Positions 8,511-15,775 of a DNA stretch of 64,000 bases are shown in pieces. The position numbers were made by a program, and so were the translations under genes. A model generated the notes under the pieces. It had not been told where the DNA came from and did not search any database. It was given only the letters and a program-made list of their open reading frames with translations. The stretch's first letter is position 1. Every line of letters begins with the position of its first letter. Origin of the DNA: UBA12018 sp051656605 (GTDB lineage: Bacteria; Bacteroidota; Bacteroidia; Bacteroidales; CAMTPD01). The DNA is taken from NCBI GenBank assembly GCA_051656605.1, contig JBOGCF010000007.1, positions 1-64,000 on the forward strand, written 5' to 3'.

Positions 8511-8557
8511 TTATTTGGTCTTTAAAGTTCAACTTCTTCGATTATAACTAAAAAAGC

Positions 8558-8581
8558 TAGTACTTCTTTATGGAAGTACTA
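8558..8581 (-). promoter_or_regulatory. Hairpin plus U-run in the rfbD leader
   Basis: Perfect 9-bp stem TAGTACTTC / GAAGTACTA with a 6-nt loop. On the minus strand it is followed by GCTTTTTTAG. It lies between a near-consensus -7 element (CATCTTTG, 8592-8599, minus strand) and the rfbD start. It could be an intrinsic attenuator or a 5' stabilising hairpin. Confidence 0.45.
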
Positions 8582-8702
8582 AAAGCAAATTCAAAGATGC
8601 ACATAATTTGTAATTCTATTAACAAAAGAAGGCGAAATAATTAAGATAACAATTCGTATTATTTAGTTCGCTCAATCTTGACTCATTCATCAAAAGAATT
8701 TA

Positions 8703-8710
8703 TATGTTTG
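8703..8710 (+). promoter_or_regulatory. Bacteroides-type -7 element (TATGTTTG)
   Basis: Exact TAnnTTTG match 35 bp upstream of the DUF4858-like gene, with a TTG-containing stretch at the -33 distance. Confidence 0.5.
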
Positions 8711-8745
8711 TATTGCAGCAACCTAAACTCTAATTTACGCATTCC

Positions 8746-9273
8746 ATGGTTCGATCAATGTATATTACATTTACGCTTATATTGTACTTCCTTAGTTTCA
8801 CTACTGAAACTGCGAATGCTCAATGGACTGAGAAAGATTCGATATGGTTGCAAGACGTTTTGAACGGAAAAAGACAATTAAAACTTAACCCTGAAATTCA
8901 AAAACAAATTGAATCAGGCACATTTATCAATTTCGACGACAAAAAACCTACTCATCTAAAACCTTCGGTAGAGACAATGATTTCAAAAGACTTCTCCGAG
9001 ATCATACAGTTGAACGAAATTATTAACGATACTACAACGTGTACAACTTTTTCAAAGGTTAGGCTATACAACTCTCCGGTTTATCTCAAATACAACGGCC
9101 TCCCTAGCTTTTACATCTCTCCTCGAGAACGGCAGCGCTTACGAAACTCTTTGCCGGGTGCTGCTACATTTGATGCCGAGAATATGCTGCGATATCTATT
9201 TTGGAAAGAGCATCGCGCCAAAATGCGAAATAAGAAAAAGGCAAATGCTTGGAAGCATTACAACTTAGACTAA
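8746..9273 (+). CDS. Secreted DUF4858-like protein
   Basis: A 175-residue protein with a signal peptide (residues 1 to about 25, ending A-N-A-Q). The mature protein opens with W-T-E-K-D-S-I-W-L-Q-D-V-L, then L-N-P-E-I-Q-K-Q-I-E-S-G-T-F. That pattern matches what I recall of the Bacteroidales-specific DUF4858 family, whose function is unknown. The C-terminal third is strongly basic (R-x-K-M-R-N-K-K-K). It is monocistronic: a promoter-like element lies upstream, and a terminator shared with pstS follows. I cannot propose a function. Confidence 0.7.
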   Translation: MVRSMYITFTLILYFLSFTTETANAQWTEKDSIWLQDVLNGKRQLKLNPEIQKQIESGTFINFDDKKPTHLKPSVETMISKDFSEIIQLNEIINDTTTCTTFSKVRLYNSPVYLKYNGLPSFYISPRERQRLRNSLPGAATFDAENMLRYLFWKEHRAKMRNKKKANAWKHYNLD

Positions 9274-9299
9274 CCCCTGAATTAGAAACATTAAGACAT

Positions 9300-9337
9300 A
9301 AAAAAAGCGGAAGAGTACTTATCGTAATCTTCCGCTC
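9300..9337. terminator. Terminator, likely of pstS
   Basis: Stem AGCGGAAGA / TCTTCCGCT. The minus-strand side is followed by a run of T, so it best serves the pstS transcript. It lies between convergent genes and may act on both. Confidence 0.8.
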
Positions 9338-9364
9338 CTAAATATTGATATTATGACGCTGAAT

Positions 9365-10180
9365 TTATTTTGCCGGAATATAACCTAGCTCTTGAACGAT
9401 CTTTTGACCTTTGTCAGACATAATGAAGTCCATGAATGGTTTTGCAGCTGTACTTTCACTCTTCACTACATAGTAGAACAATGGACGTACTACAGGATAT
9501 GTTTTATTTTTAGCGTTCTCCATAGATGGAGCTACGAATGTTTTACCTGCATCGTAAGAAACTTTCAACGGTTTCACTTGGCTATTCAAGTAAGCTAACC
9601 CAACGTAACCGATCGCACCTTTAGTTTGACCTACCGATTGAATGATCGCACCTGTTGCCGGCATACTCAAGATCGAGTTCACGTAGTTTTTGTTTTTCAA
9701 AACAGACTCTTTGAAGAATTCATATGTACCCGAGCTAGTTTCTCTTGAATAAGCAATGATCTTCATATCCGGACCACCTACTTCTTTCCAGTTTGTAATC
9801 TTACCGGTAAAGATACCTTCTAGTTGTTCTCTTGTAAGTTGTTGAACCGGATTATCTGGATTTACAATTACAGACAGTGCATCATAAGCAACAATTGTTT
9901 CTTGTGGAGCTTTACCTGCTTCTTGCAGTTTTACTTTTTCGTCGAATTTGATCTTTCTTGATGACATCGCGATATCTGTTGTTCCTTCAAGCAAAGCCGA
10001 GATACCAACACCGCTACCACCACCTGTTACAGTAATTTTTGCACTTGGATTTTCTTTCATGAATGCTTCAGCCTCTTTTTGAGTAAGCGGAAGACATGTA
10101 TCACTACCTTTTACGCGTTGAGCACTTGAAAACTGTGCGAAAGCACATGCAATAGCAACTGTAAATAGAAACTTTTTCAT
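9365..10180 (-). CDS. pstS: Phosphate ABC transporter substrate-binding protein
   Basis: A periplasmic phosphate receptor of 271 residues with an N-terminal signal peptide (cleavage near F-S-S-A-Q). Phosphate-binding elements visible are G-S-D-T near the start, T-G-G-G-S-G-V-G with a following D-I-A-M-S-S-R, and Y-S-R-E-T-S-S-G-T. The G-K-I-T-N-W segment is typical of PstS. It lies downstream of the phosphate-selective porin gene on the same strand, 95 bp away with a stem-loop between. Its partners pstC-pstA-pstB are on the opposite strand, so uptake parts are split over two divergent transcripts that share one regulatory region. Confidence 0.95.
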   Translation of the reverse strand: MKKFLFTVAIACAFAQFSSAQRVKGSDTCLPLTQKEAEAFMKENPSAKITVTGGGSGVGISALLEGTTDIAMSSRKIKFDEKVKLQEAGKAPQETIVAYDALSVIVNPDNPVQQLTREQLEGIFTGKITNWKEVGGPDMKIIAYSRETSSGTYEFFKESVLKNKNYVNSILSMPATGAIIQSVGQTKGAIGYVGLAYLNSQVKPLKVSYDAGKTFVAPSMENAKNKTYPVVRPLFYYVVKSESTAAKPFMDFIMSDKGQKIVQELGYIPAK

Positions 10181-10211
10181 AACGATAATATTATTACGTA
10201 TTATTATTGTG

Positions 10212-10253
10212 GAGACCCTTTTTATAAAATTGGCTTGATTATATCAGGGTCTC
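10212..10253 (-). other. Intercistronic stem-loop, porin-pstS
   Basis: An 8-bp perfect stem, GAGACCCT / AGGGTCTC, with a 26-nt loop between the porin and pstS. There is no U-run after it, so it may be a processing or stability element that lets the two genes be expressed at different levels. Confidence 0.45.
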
Positions 10254-10275
10254 GTTTTACTTCACTTGGTTTATA

Positions 10276-11583
10276 TTAGAATTTGTATTGAGCACGAAGT
10301 GTAAAGGTATCGTCTTTACGTTGTTTTTCGTATCCCTTCACATTGGCACTTGTTTCGTTCATATAGAAAGCATAGTTTGCCATTACTGAGATGTTTGTAT
10401 TCACACGGTAAAGCAATCCCAACTCTACGATTTGAGTTGCAAGGTCTGTTTTGTTAGTGTTAGAGCCGGCCGCACCTACTTCATCTCCTTTAACTTTCGT
10501 ATTTGGGTCGTAGAAGTTATATTTACCGACAAAGTCAAACTTTGATTTTCCGATATTTTGTACGTAGGTCAAATAACCTCCGCGGAATGGACGAATATAT
10601 GTATTAAATGCTGCATCACCTTTAGATGAGCCTGGCAAGTATGAATAGTTAGGGCTTTTGCTACTTGACGAAGATCCCGGTTGCGTACCCCAAACGTATT
10701 CTGCTCTGAATTGAGTAAAACCTAGTGGATTGTCGAAAGACACTTGACCATCGAAACCGAAGTATTGTCTTTTAGCATTCTTACCTTTATTTCCTTCTGC
10801 GATGTTTGCAACAAACTTGTCGCCTTCCATCTTATATACTGTATCTGTAGACTGATATACTCCTCCGTTGTAGAACGAAGTTCCAAGTCCCCAGCTCCAA
10901 TTATCGTATTTCTTAGAACCGTGAAGGTGCATGATAAGGTCTTTTCTATTATCAGTCTCCATCTTGATACCATTACCGGCTACAAGAGCAGCTTCTAATT
11001 TCAAGAAGTTAAGCATATGCCCTTTTGGTGCTTGTAATTTGATTTCCGCACCCAAATCTCTTTCTTCAGGGAAAAGTGTTTGGAATACAAGCGAACGTTC
11101 AGGCATTTCTCTTTTGCTTGAAGAGTATTTGATCTCGTCTCCAAATGGGCGGTCAAACACACCGGCTTTTAATGTAACGAAGTTTAGTTTTTTAGGCAGT
11201 GTGTAATCTAAATAAGCATCTTTAAAGCCAACCCCTTTTTCAGTAACATCTAATTGAAATACGATATTACCTCCAAAGTTTGAGTAAACAAATTTTAAAC
11301 GACCTCTGCGGATACCGAAACGAGTAAACCAATCATCTTTGTTTTCATTAGAACCACCTACTTTCAACGAAGCGTCTTTTTGCCCCATCTCCATCTGAGC
11401 TTGAATATAACCGGTAATCTTTAATTTACCCATTTTATTCACTGTGCTTTCAAGCTGCTCAGTTCGTTCTTGCAAAGATGCGATCTCTGCTTTCACTGAA
11501 TCTGCGGATGCATTCACATCTTGTGCTTGTGCATAACCCATTACTGACACTAATAACCCAACTGCAAAAAAATACTTCTTCAT
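10276..11583 (-). CDS. Phosphate-selective porin (OprO/OprP family)
   Basis: An outer-membrane beta-barrel of 435 residues. It starts with a signal peptide (to about residue 20). A short coiled-coil segment follows (about 25-55, heptad-like with S-L-Q-E-R-T-E-Q-L-E), as in trimeric OprO/OprP porins. The remainder is alternating amphipathic beta strands, ending in F-T-L-R-A-Q-Y-K-F with the C-terminal Phe used for barrel insertion. It probably carries phosphate across the outer membrane to PstS, whose gene follows. Its promoter region holds tandem 11-bp repeats, and a near-consensus -7 box CATCTTTG (11743-11750) sits next to them. Confidence 0.9.
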   Translation of the reverse strand: MKKYFFAVGLLVSVMGYAQAQDVNASADSVKAEIASLQERTEQLESTVNKMGKLKITGYIQAQMEMGQKDASLKVGGSNENKDDWFTRFGIRRGRLKFVYSNFGGNIVFQLDVTEKGVGFKDAYLDYTLPKKLNFVTLKAGVFDRPFGDEIKYSSSKREMPERSLVFQTLFPEERDLGAEIKLQAPKGHMLNFLKLEAALVAGNGIKMETDNRKDLIMHLHGSKKYDNWSWGLGTSFYNGGVYQSTDTVYKMEGDKFVANIAEGNKGKNAKRQYFGFDGQVSFDNPLGFTQFRAEYVWGTQPGSSSSSKSPNYSYLPGSSKGDAAFNTYIRPFRGGYLTYVQNIGKSKFDFVGKYNFYDPNTKVKGDEVGAAGSNTNKTDLATQIVELGLLYRVNTNISVMANYAFYMNETSANVKGYEKQRKDDTFTLRAQYKF

Positions 11584-11742
11584 TTATTCTAAGCTAATTA
11601 ATTTCTAAACATTTTAATTCAAAAATAATATATATTGGGGATATATATTATTATAACAAATTTTATAATAGAAAGGATATCTAAAACTCGCACTCTCGAA
11701 ACATTTCTGAAATACTCATCTCATCGTTTCCTTTCGACATTG

Positions 11743-11821
11743 CAAAGATGCAGCCTTTATGTTTCACTAGCGTAACGCATCGGTTACAGTTTCGAGACAT
11801 TGATATTACAATCGTGTTACA
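11743..11821 (-). promoter_or_regulatory. PHO-box-like array for porin-pstS
   Basis: Read on the minus strand from 11821 downward, 11-bp units start TGTAACA, TGTAATA, TGTCTCG, TGTAACC, CGTTACG and TGAAACA (11756-11821). Five nt later comes the -7-like box CATCTTTG (11743-11750). Direct repeats of 11 bp are the geometry of PhoB binding sites (E. coli CTGTCAT repeats), so I infer phosphate-starvation control by a PhoB-type regulator. Confidence 0.65.
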
Positions 11822-11827
11822 GAAAAA

Positions 11828-11884
11828 TGTAGCAAGGTTGTAAGATCCATGTAACACTTTCGTAACATTGACTACGTTAATTTG
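11828..11884 (+). promoter_or_regulatory. PHO-box-like array for pstCAB-phoU
   Basis: Four consecutive 11-bp units begin TGTAGCA (11828), TGTAAGA (11839), TGTAACA (11850) and CGTAACA (11861). Five nt after the last comes a -7-like TTAATTTG (11877-11884), the same geometry as on the opposite strand. The GTG start of pstC is at 11911. The rest of the 327-bp gap (11584-11742) is AT-rich and holds nothing else I recognise. Confidence 0.65.
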
Positions 11885-11910
11885 CGACAGAAATTAAAGT
11901 TAAACGCAAC

Positions 11911-13098
11911 GTGAGAAGATTTATTGAAAAACTGGCAGAAGGTGCCCTTACCTTGAGTGGCAGTGTAACAAGTATTACAATCCTGCTTATCGTATTATTC
12001 TTATTTAAAGAAGGTAGTGGCTTATTCAACAGCCCGGTCATAGAAGAAGGCTATGTACTGGCTGTAAACTCCGAAAATCCTGTAGAAAAGATCGGAGGAT
12101 TAAATGTAAAAGAAATATTTGACTCTAACATAGAAAATTGGAGCCAAGTAGGCGGAAAAGATCAACCGATCACACTGTTCCGCTTTAGCGACCTTGGCAA
12201 CTACTTCAGCGACGAAGAGTTAGGTGATGAGTTTCAGTATGTACCCCAATGCATCAACAAACTAATCGCAGAGGATAAAGGTATCATCGCTTTCTTTCCA
12301 AAACAATATCTGGCAGACGATTTTAGTGGAAAGGTACTCAAAGAAGGCAATATTACACCTGCCGACTTCTTTGCAGGCAGAGAGTGGTATCCGACCTCGC
12401 AACCTGCAGCTCAATTCGGATTAATGCCGTTGTTACTGGGCACACTATGGGTAAGTATCGGTGCTATTTTGATTGCACTACCTTTTGGTATTGCTGTTGC
12501 AGTATACTTATCAGAACTTTCGGGAAAACGCATGCGTGGATTCCTTAAACCTACGATCGAACTACTTGCCGGTATCCCATCTGTTGTGTACGGATTTTTT
12601 GGGTTGGTTGTAATTGTCCCTTTCATTCAACAAACATTCAATTTGCCTGTAGGTGAAACAGCTCTTTCCGGTAGTGTGGTTCTAGCAATTATGGCTCTAC
12701 CTACCATTATTACAGTAGCCGAAGATGCTATGCGCAATACACCTCGTGCTATGCGTGAAGCAAGTTTGGCACTCGGAGCTACACACTGGCAAACGATCTA
12801 TAAAGTTGTAATTCCATATTCTATTTCAGGTATTACTTCGGCTCTTGTATTGGGTATGGGTAGAGCAATTGGTGAAACAATGGCCGTACTTATGGTAACC
12901 GGTAATGCAGCAGTCATTCCTACCTCAATGCTTGAATCGGTACGTACCATCCCTGCAACTATCGCAGCCGAACTAGGCGAAGCCCCAGCAGGAGGTGCAC
13001 ACTATGAAGCTCTTTTCGCTCTTGGTGCCGTACTATTTGGAATGACTCTTGTATTGAGTATTACCGTTGAATATATCTCATCAAAAAAACACAGATAA
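11911..13098 (+). CDS. pstC: Phosphate ABC transporter permease PstC with periplasmic PstS-like insert
   Basis: An inner-membrane permease of 395 residues that starts at GTG (no in-frame ATG nearby). After a first helix (about 15-35) comes an extra soluble stretch of about 125 residues. It contains L-A-V-N-S-E-N-P-V-E and I-F-D-S-N-I-E-N-W-S-Q-V-G-G, which align with L-S-V-I-V-N-P-D-N-P-V-Q and I-F-T-G-K-I-T-N-W-K-E-V-G-G of the PstS encoded nearby. The typical permease core follows: five further helices and the E-A-S-L-A-L-G-A-T-x-W-x-T coupling loop at about residue 290. It is the first gene of pstC-pstA-pstB-phoU. Confidence 0.93.
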   Translation: MRRFIEKLAEGALTLSGSVTSITILLIVLFLFKEGSGLFNSPVIEEGYVLAVNSENPVEKIGGLNVKEIFDSNIENWSQVGGKDQPITLFRFSDLGNYFSDEELGDEFQYVPQCINKLIAEDKGIIAFFPKQYLADDFSGKVLKEGNITPADFFAGREWYPTSQPAAQFGLMPLLLGTLWVSIGAILIALPFGIAVAVYLSELSGKRMRGFLKPTIELLAGIPSVVYGFFGLVVIVPFIQQTFNLPVGETALSGSVVLAIMALPTIITVAEDAMRNTPRAMREASLALGATHWQTIYKVVIPYSISGITSALVLGMGRAIGETMAVLMVTGNAAVIPTSMLESVRTIPATIAAELGEAPAGGAHYEALFALGAVLFGMTLVLSITVEYISSKKHR

Positions 13099-13126
13099 TT
13101 ACAACTTATATCAATTTTGAAAGAAT

Positions 13127-13987
13127 ATGGAACTAATAAATAAAAGACAATCGCAGCGAATCATGTTCGGCTTGTTCCGATTATTAAGTGCGTCTGTCGT
13201 TTTGATTCTTCTTTTTATCCTTGGCTTTATCGTTAAAAACGGAATGGAAGCATTAAGCTGGGACTTCCTAACTAAATCACCCGAAGACGGAATGACCAAG
13301 GGAGGTATCTTTCCTGCCATCGTAGGTACACTCTACTTAGTGATCGGTAGTAGTCTTTTCAGCTTCCCCATCGGAATCATGTCGGGAATTTACATGAACG
13401 AGTATGCTAAAAACGGATGGATAGTAAAACTAATCCGCATCATGACAAACAACTTGAGTAGTGTTCCGTCGGTCGTATTTGGTTTGTTTGGTATGGCTCT
13501 ATTCGTAAACTTCTTTGGTTTTGGTGACTCTCTTATCGCAGGCTCTTTAACACTAGGGTTGCTATCTCTTCCGCTTATCATTCGTACCACAGAAGAAGCT
13601 CTTAAAAGTATTGATAAATCATATAGAGAAGGTAGTTTGGCCCTTGGAGCTACAAAACTTCAAACCATTCGCAAGGTAATTTTACCAATGGCATTTCCAA
13701 ACATCATCACCGGACTAATCTTGTCCATCGGACGTGTATCGGGCGAAACGGCTCCTATCCTATTTACTTGTGCAGCTTACTTCTTACCAAATCTGCCTCA
13801 CAGCATCTTTGATCAAGTAATGGCTCTTCCTTATCACTTGTATGTAATTGCTACCAGTGGTACAAATATGGAGGCTACCCGCCCAATGGCTTACGGTACT
13901 GCTCTAGTGCTAGTGCTAATCGTTTTGGTTCTTAATCTTATTGCCAACGTTGTGCGAAAGCATTTTTCTAAGCATCAAGCTAAATAA
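13127..13987 (+). CDS. pstA: Phosphate ABC transporter permease PstA
   Basis: The second inner-membrane permease subunit, 286 residues with about six helices. It carries the cytoplasmic coupling motif E-G-S-L-A-L-G-A-T-K-L-Q-T-I-R-K that docks with PstB. It pairs with PstC to form the phosphate channel. It lies 28 bp after pstC and 50 bp before pstB in the same operon. Length and topology are normal, and it lacks the PstS-like insert seen in PstC. Confidence 0.95.
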   Translation: MELINKRQSQRIMFGLFRLLSASVVLILLFILGFIVKNGMEALSWDFLTKSPEDGMTKGGIFPAIVGTLYLVIGSSLFSFPIGIMSGIYMNEYAKNGWIVKLIRIMTNNLSSVPSVVFGLFGMALFVNFFGFGDSLIAGSLTLGLLSLPLIIRTTEEALKSIDKSYREGSLALGATKLQTIRKVILPMAFPNIITGLILSIGRVSGETAPILFTCAAYFLPNLPHSIFDQVMALPYHLYVIATSGTNMEATRPMAYGTALVLVLIVLVLNLIANVVRKHFSKHQAK

Positions 13988-14037
13988 CAAGTATTTCATT
14001 TTTTATCAATTCAATTAATCAAAGAAAATTATACGAT

Positions 14038-14790
14038 ATGTACACTATAGAAGCTAAAAATGTAGATTTTTATTATGGAGACTTCAAAGCACTTAAAGGC
14101 ATTAACCTGCAAGTGGAACAAAATAAAGTTGTAGCATTTATTGGTCCCTCAGGTTGTGGTAAGTCTACATTTCTTCGTCTGATCAACCGCATGAATGACT
14201 TGATCGACAATACACGCCTCGAAGGTGAAATCCTTTTTAACGGACAAAACATCTACAGAAAAGACATCATCGTAGACCAATTGCGCAAAGAAGTTGGTAT
14301 GGTGTTTCAAAAACCAAACCCATTCCCAAAAAGTATCTTCGAAAATATTGCTTACGGGTTGCGCGTAAATGGCGTAACAGATAAAGCATTTATCGAACAA
14401 CGCGTAACTGAGTCGCTTCAAGGTGCTGCACTTTGGGACGAGGTAAAAGACAAACTTAAAAAATCAGCATTCGAGCTATCGGGTGGTCAGCAACAACGCT
14501 TGTGTATTGCACGTGCCCTTGCTGTAGAGCCTAAAGTATTATTGATGGATGAGCCGGCTTCAGCACTTGACCCAATCTCAACCTCTAAAATCGAAGAGCT
14601 GATTCACGAACTAAAGAAAGATTATACCATTATCATCGTTACACACAACATGCAGCAAGCTGCTCGTGTGAGTGATAAAACAGCTTACTTCTACTTAGGC
14701 GAACTTGTAGAATACGATGATACACGTAAGATCTTTACAAACCCTGAGAAGGTCTCTACTCAGAATTACATTACAGGTCGATTTGGTTGA
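14038..14790 (+). CDS. pstB: Phosphate ABC transporter ATP-binding protein PstB
   Basis: The ATPase of the Pst importer (250 residues). It has Walker A G-P-S-G-C-G-K-S-T at residues 36-44, a Q-loop (V-F-Q-K-P-N-P-F-P), the ABC signature L-S-G-G-Q-Q-Q-R, Walker B L-L-M-D-E-P-A-S-A-L-D-P, and the switch histidine in I-V-T-H-N-M. The motif N-P-F-P-K-S-I is specific to PstB. It lies third in the pst operon, followed by a stem-loop and phoU. Confidence 0.96.
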   Translation: MYTIEAKNVDFYYGDFKALKGINLQVEQNKVVAFIGPSGCGKSTFLRLINRMNDLIDNTRLEGEILFNGQNIYRKDIIVDQLRKEVGMVFQKPNPFPKSIFENIAYGLRVNGVTDKAFIEQRVTESLQGAALWDEVKDKLKKSAFELSGGQQQRLCIARALAVEPKVLLMDEPASALDPISTSKIEELIHELKKDYTIIIVTHNMQQAARVSDKTAYFYLGELVEYDDTRKIFTNPEKVSTQNYITGRFG

Positions 14791-14823
14791 TTTATATCTA
14801 TATTATACCGAGTGTCGTAAAGT

Positions 14824-14858
14824 TGTCTCGCGCTGTCTTCATCTTAACACGCGAGACA
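14824..14858 (+). other. Intercistronic stem-loop, pstB-phoU
   Basis: Stem TGTCTCGCG / CGCGAGACA with no T-run after it. It is probably an RNA-processing or partial-termination element separating pstCAB from phoU. Confidence 0.45.
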
Positions 14859-14901
14859 CCACTTCGACCATTAATCAAAAAACTACAAAAATCATTCAAT
14901 C

Positions 14902-15573
14902 ATGAAATATACAGAAAAAGAACTCGAAAACTTAAAGAGTGAAATCCTTGGAATGTGGAGTTTGGTATACTCACAATTGCAACGTGCAGGAGAGTCTCTT
15001 CTTGCTCTTGACAAGGATCTTGCTGCCGGTGTTGTTATTCGCGAAAAGAGAGTGAATGCGCTCGAACTTAGAATCGACAGCATGTGCGAAGATATTATAG
15101 CTCTTTATACTCCTGTTGCCGTAGATTTACGCTTTGTATTAGCAATGCTTAAAATCAACACAAATCTTGAGCGTATCGCTGACTTTGCCGATGGCATGGC
15201 TCGTTTTGTTCGTGATTATCCAACGATCTGTATCGATGCGGAACTTATCGAGAAAACCGAACTAAAACAAATGCTTGAGAATATCAAGCAAATGCTTTTC
15301 TTAGGAAAAGATGCTCTCGAAAAAGAGTCTTCAATGCAGGCTGCAAGTATTTTCGAACTCGACAATCAAGTAGACATCATCAATCGCGCATCTACAGATA
15401 TTATTGCTGCTTATGTAGCACAGTATCCCGATCGTGCCAAAGAGTGTCTATTACTGTCAAACTTGATTCGCAAAATGGAACGCATTGGCGACCATTGCAA
15501 CAACTTGGCCGAAGAAGTGATCTTCTACCTTGATGCGAAGGTCCTGAAACACGCTAAAAATAGTGAGGCGTGA
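14902..15573 (+). CDS. phoU: Phosphate signalling protein PhoU
   Basis: A cytoplasmic protein of 223 residues made of two three-helix PhoU repeats. Metal-binding-type motifs are visible in each: E-R-I-A-D-F-A-D-G in the first and E-R-I-G-D-H-C-N-N-L-A-E-E in the second. In the known system PhoU works with PstB and the PhoR kinase to switch off the phosphate regulon when phosphate is sufficient. No phoR or phoB gene is in the window. It is the last gene of the operon and is followed by a strong terminator. Confidence 0.94.
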   Translation: MKYTEKELENLKSEILGMWSLVYSQLQRAGESLLALDKDLAAGVVIREKRVNALELRIDSMCEDIIALYTPVAVDLRFVLAMLKINTNLERIADFADGMARFVRDYPTICIDAELIEKTELKQMLENIKQMLFLGKDALEKESSMQAASIFELDNQVDIINRASTDIIAAYVAQYPDRAKECLLLSNLIRKMERIGDHCNNLAEEVIFYLDAKVLKHAKNSEA

Positions 15574-15638
15574 TATAATCAATAAGTCACTGATAAGTCA
15601 CACAATATTATTCTCAGTTTACTTCAACTAAAATTTCA

Positions 15639-15690
15639 GAACCGTAATTCCGGAAGTCGCTCCGGTTTTACGGTTTCTTTATTTTTTACC
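15639..15690 (+). terminator. Rho-independent terminator of the pst-phoU operon
   Basis: A long hairpin, GAACCGTAA..CCGG / CCGG..TTACGGTTTC, followed by a T-rich stretch. Confidence 0.85.
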
Positions 15691-15763
15691 GCTACCCTGC
15701 ACTATTTCGCAGTCTCTTTTGCTTAAAGATTTCTAAAGCCGCTATAATCTGAAATTATTGCGA

Positions 15764-15771
15764 TAATTTTG
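15764..15771 (+). promoter_or_regulatory. -7 element (TAATTTTG) abutting the ygiQ start
   Basis: Exact TAnnTTTG match ending only 4 bp before the ATG at 15776. If used, transcription would start at or very near the start codon, giving a leaderless mRNA. Confidence 0.45.
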
Positions 15772-15775
15772 TAGT

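Noticed and set aside
8678..8863. 61-codon plus-strand frame at the start of the DUF4858-like gene
   Set aside because: It overlaps the signal-peptide region of the better frame at 8746 and lacks any recognisable features.
10212..10253. Terminator ending the porin transcript
   Set aside because: The stem-loop lacks a U-run on the transcribed strand, and both genes belong to the same uptake function, so a processing element fits better.
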